DNA of 7,543 nucleotides, from assembly GCA_016199605.1 (NCBI GenBank), contig JACQGJ010000299.1:1-7543 (forward strand), in the 5' to 3' direction. Made by a program: the position numbers and the translations under genes. The number at the start of each line of letters is the position of its first letter. Within the stretch, counting starts at the first letter, position 1. This DNA is from Armatimonadota bacterium. Lineage in GTDB: Bacteria > Armatimonadota > Abditibacteriia > CG2-30-59-28. This document shows positions 6,256-7,543 of this stretch, in pieces. Below the pieces are notes generated by a model. The model saw only the letters and a list, made by a program, of their open reading frames with translations. It was not told where the DNA came from and searched no databases.

Positions 6256-6373
6256 CAAAGCCACGGGTGGATTAGCATCCACCCCTACCGTAGACCGTGA
6301 TCCGTGTGGAGTCGTAGGGGTTGATGCTAATCGACCTGCCGGAACGCCGGTACGAGATGGCTTTTTCAACACG
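6248..6373. mobile_element. MITE-like element 2, 126 bp, nested inverted repeats
   Basis: Positions 6248-6263 (CGTGTTGACAAAGCCA) and 6358-6373 are inverted repeats, 15 of 16 matching. An inner inverted repeat, 6266-6288 against 6314-6336, matches at 21 of 23 positions (core GATTAGCATC and ACCCCTAC), and a small CCGG-AACG-CCGG hairpin follows at 6339-6350. No protein is encoded, and no target-site duplication is obvious. The element lies between the sialidase-like gene, whose TGA at 6253-6255 falls inside its left end, and the ribosome binding site of the URO-D gene. Its length, nested layout and GTTGAAAAA(G)CCA end core resemble the element at 589-717. As RNA the inner stem could end or weaken transcription within the operon. 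Confidence 0.6.
6266..6336. repeat. Inner 23-bp imperfect inverted repeat of MITE-like element 2
   Basis: Arms 6266-6288 and 6314-6336 pair with two mismatches around a 25-base loop. No T-run follows, so an intrinsic terminator is possible but not typical. Confidence 0.6.
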
Positions 6374-6380
6374 CTCTTAT

Positions 6381-6388
6381 GGAGGAGG
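6381..6388 (+). promoter_or_regulatory. Ribosome binding site deciding the GTG start at 6398
   Basis: GGAGGAGG (6381-6388) abuts ATG 6389, which is too close, but lies nine bases before GTG 6398, a good distance. GTG 6398 also gives the family-typical start MNSRERMLTAL. The site lies just outside MITE-like element 2, so the insertion left translation initiation intact. Confidence 0.65.
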
Positions 6389-6397
6389 ATGCAACCA

Positions 6398-7498
6398 GTG
6401 AACTCTCGTGAAAGAATGCTCACCGCCTTGAACAATGGCCGCCCGGACCACCTGCCTTGCCAGGTGCATGGCTGGATGGCCTATTACCTGAACCACTACC
6501 TCGGCGGGATGGATTGGTACGAAGCCAACGAGGAGTTGGGATTCGACCACGCAATCTACGTCTCACCGACCTATTGCTACGATGACAAAGACCTCGCCAA
6601 CTGGCGGGTAGAGCGAGTGGACCTCGGCGCGGAGGCAAGCGGCAACCACTGCTGGAAAGAGACCATCGCGACTCCAAAGGGAACACTCCATCAAGCCGGC
6701 GACTATAGCGAAATCACGGGATGGGAAACTGAGCCGCTGGTGAAAGGTGAGCGCGACTTCGAGTTGTGGAACGAGTTTCTTCCCATGCCGGTGTCCGCCG
6801 ACCTCAGCCAGCTTCACGCGACTCGCGAGAAGCTGGACGACCGGGGCATCCTCCGCAGCCATCCTTTCAGCGCGGGGCAGGGAAGCCCGTGGCAATCCTT
6901 CTGCATTCTCACAGGAACACAGGAAGCCATCATGATGGCCCTCGATCTCCCGGACTTTGTGCATCACGCGCTGGACTGCATTCTCCAGAAGACGCTGAAG
7001 GTTACCGAGATGTGGGAGGGCACTCCTGCCGACATGGTCGAGACCGGCGGCGGCGCGGGTTCCTGCACCGTCATCAGCCCGAAGATGTTCCGCGAGTTCT
7101 GCGTTCCTTACGATAGGAAACAACACGAAGCGCTCCACGCGGTGGGCGTGAAGGTCGTCTATCACCTCTGCGGAGGAGTGATGCAGATGCTCGATCTCGT
7201 GGCGGAGAACGGCGCGGACGGACTGGAAACCATGACTCCACCGTCAATGGGCGGCGACTGCAATCTGCGTGAAGCTTCTCGACGTGTGGGCGGCAGGCTC
7301 TTCTTCATCGGCGGCTTCGATCAAAACGCCGGATTCGAAAATGGTACGCCCGAACGAGCGCGGCAACTCGTTTACGAGTGCTTCGAGGCGACCAAAGACC
7401 ACGCCGGCTACATCATTGCTCCTTCCGATCACTTCTTCCACGGGGACCCGGCGAATCTACGGGCCTTCGGGGACGCGTGCAGAGAGTGCTGCTACTGA
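6398..7498 (+). CDS. Uroporphyrinogen decarboxylase-like protein (URO-D/MtaA/CmuA superfamily)
   Basis: The 366-aa product has the URO-D-like barrel. It opens MNSRERMLTALNNGRPDHLP, shows GGGAGSCTVISPKMFREFC in mid-protein, then YHLCGG with His256 and Cys258, GADGLETMTPP, LFFIGGFDQN, and ends GYIIAPSDHFFHGD with Asp344 and His345. The superfamily covers haem-pathway decarboxylases and zinc-dependent corrinoid methyltransferases (MtaA, CmuA). In the latter, zinc is held by HxC plus a later Cys; here the later position reads SDH. Haem synthesis is unlikely because of the context: a sulfatase, a fucosidase-like and a sialidase-like gene precede it. A methyl transfer role is inference only. The in-frame ATG at 6233 is rejected as a start because it would translate through MITE-like element 2. 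The family is certain, the reaction unknown. Confidence 0.88.
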   Translation: MNSRERMLTALNNGRPDHLPCQVHGWMAYYLNHYLGGMDWYEANEELGFDHAIYVSPTYCYDDKDLANWRVERVDLGAEASGNHCWKETIATPKGTLHQAGDYSEITGWETEPLVKGERDFELWNEFLPMPVSADLSQLHATREKLDDRGILRSHPFSAGQGSPWQSFCILTGTQEAIMMALDLPDFVHHALDCILQKTLKVTEMWEGTPADMVETGGGAGSCTVISPKMFREFCVPYDRKQHEALHAVGVKVVYHLCGGVMQMLDLVAENGADGLETMTPPSMGGDCNLREASRRVGGRLFFIGGFDQNAGFENGTPERARQLVYECFEATKDHAGYIIAPSDHFFHGDPANLRAFGDACRECCY

Positions 7499-7517
7499 GA
7501 AGAGGACATTTTGGGAG

Positions 7518-7543
7518 GCGCTGCCTCGCATCAGGCAGAGCGC
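7518..7543. terminator. Imperfect hairpin after the URO-D gene (possible terminator, cut by window edge)
   Basis: GCGCTGCCT (7518-7526) pairs with AGGCAGAGCGC (7533-7543) around CGCATC, leaving a two-base bulge. It begins 20 bases after the URO-D stop. Whether a T-run or more stem follows cannot be seen. It could equally be the left end of another repeat. Confidence 0.3.

Noticed and set aside
6233..6397. N-terminal extension of the URO-D gene from ATG 6233
   Set aside because: It would be translated from MITE-like element 2 and the sialidase end; GTG 6398 has the right ribosome binding site spacing and a family-typical N-terminus.
6563..7165. 200-codon minus-strand open frame inside the URO-D gene
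   Set aside because: Shadow of the conserved URO-D frame.

Overview
The window reads as a fragment of an environmental bacterium from the polysaccharide-degrading groups (Planctomycetes, Verrucomicrobia, Lentisphaerae, Poribacteria and similar lineages). This rests on gene content alone: an fGly sulfatase, an alpha-L-fucosidase-like hydrolase, a GH33-type sialidase and two stand-alone uroporphyrinogen-decarboxylase-like (URO-D) proteins, all on the + strand. I cannot assign a genus. No tRNA, rRNA, CRISPR array, transposase or convincing minus-strand gene is visible.

Layout. Positions 1-420 hold the C-terminal part of a URO-D family protein whose upstream sequence does not look like the family. 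A 34-codon reading frame overlaps its stop as ATGA. Positions 589-717 are a 129-bp non-coding element with perfect 21-bp terminal inverted repeats and an inner perfect 23-bp hairpin (MITE-like). An exported protein of unknown function follows (812-2374). At 2424 a second exported protein begins, with a signal peptide and an STN-like segment, but its frame loses sense near 2632. There a GH29-like hydrolase starts in the -1 frame (to 3667). Then come the sulfatase (3749-5140), the sialidase-like protein (5137-6255, ATGA overlap), a second MITE-like element (6248-6373, 126 bp) that supplies the sialidase stop codon, and an intact URO-D protein (6398-7498). An imperfect hairpin lies at the right edge.

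How the parts fit. The 2609-7498 block looks like one catabolic operon acting on a sulfated glycan that carries fucose-like and sialic-acid-like (nonulosonate) sugars. None of its enzymes has a recognisable signal peptide, so the likely site is the cytoplasm, after oligosaccharide uptake. The URO-D proteins could be corrinoid-type methyltransferases, for example acting on O-methylated sugars, but that is speculation. The 718-2632 block of exported proteins looks unrelated. Its left side holds a URO-D remnant and a MITE-like element, and its right side is a frame-breaking junction, so the region appears to have been rearranged more than once.
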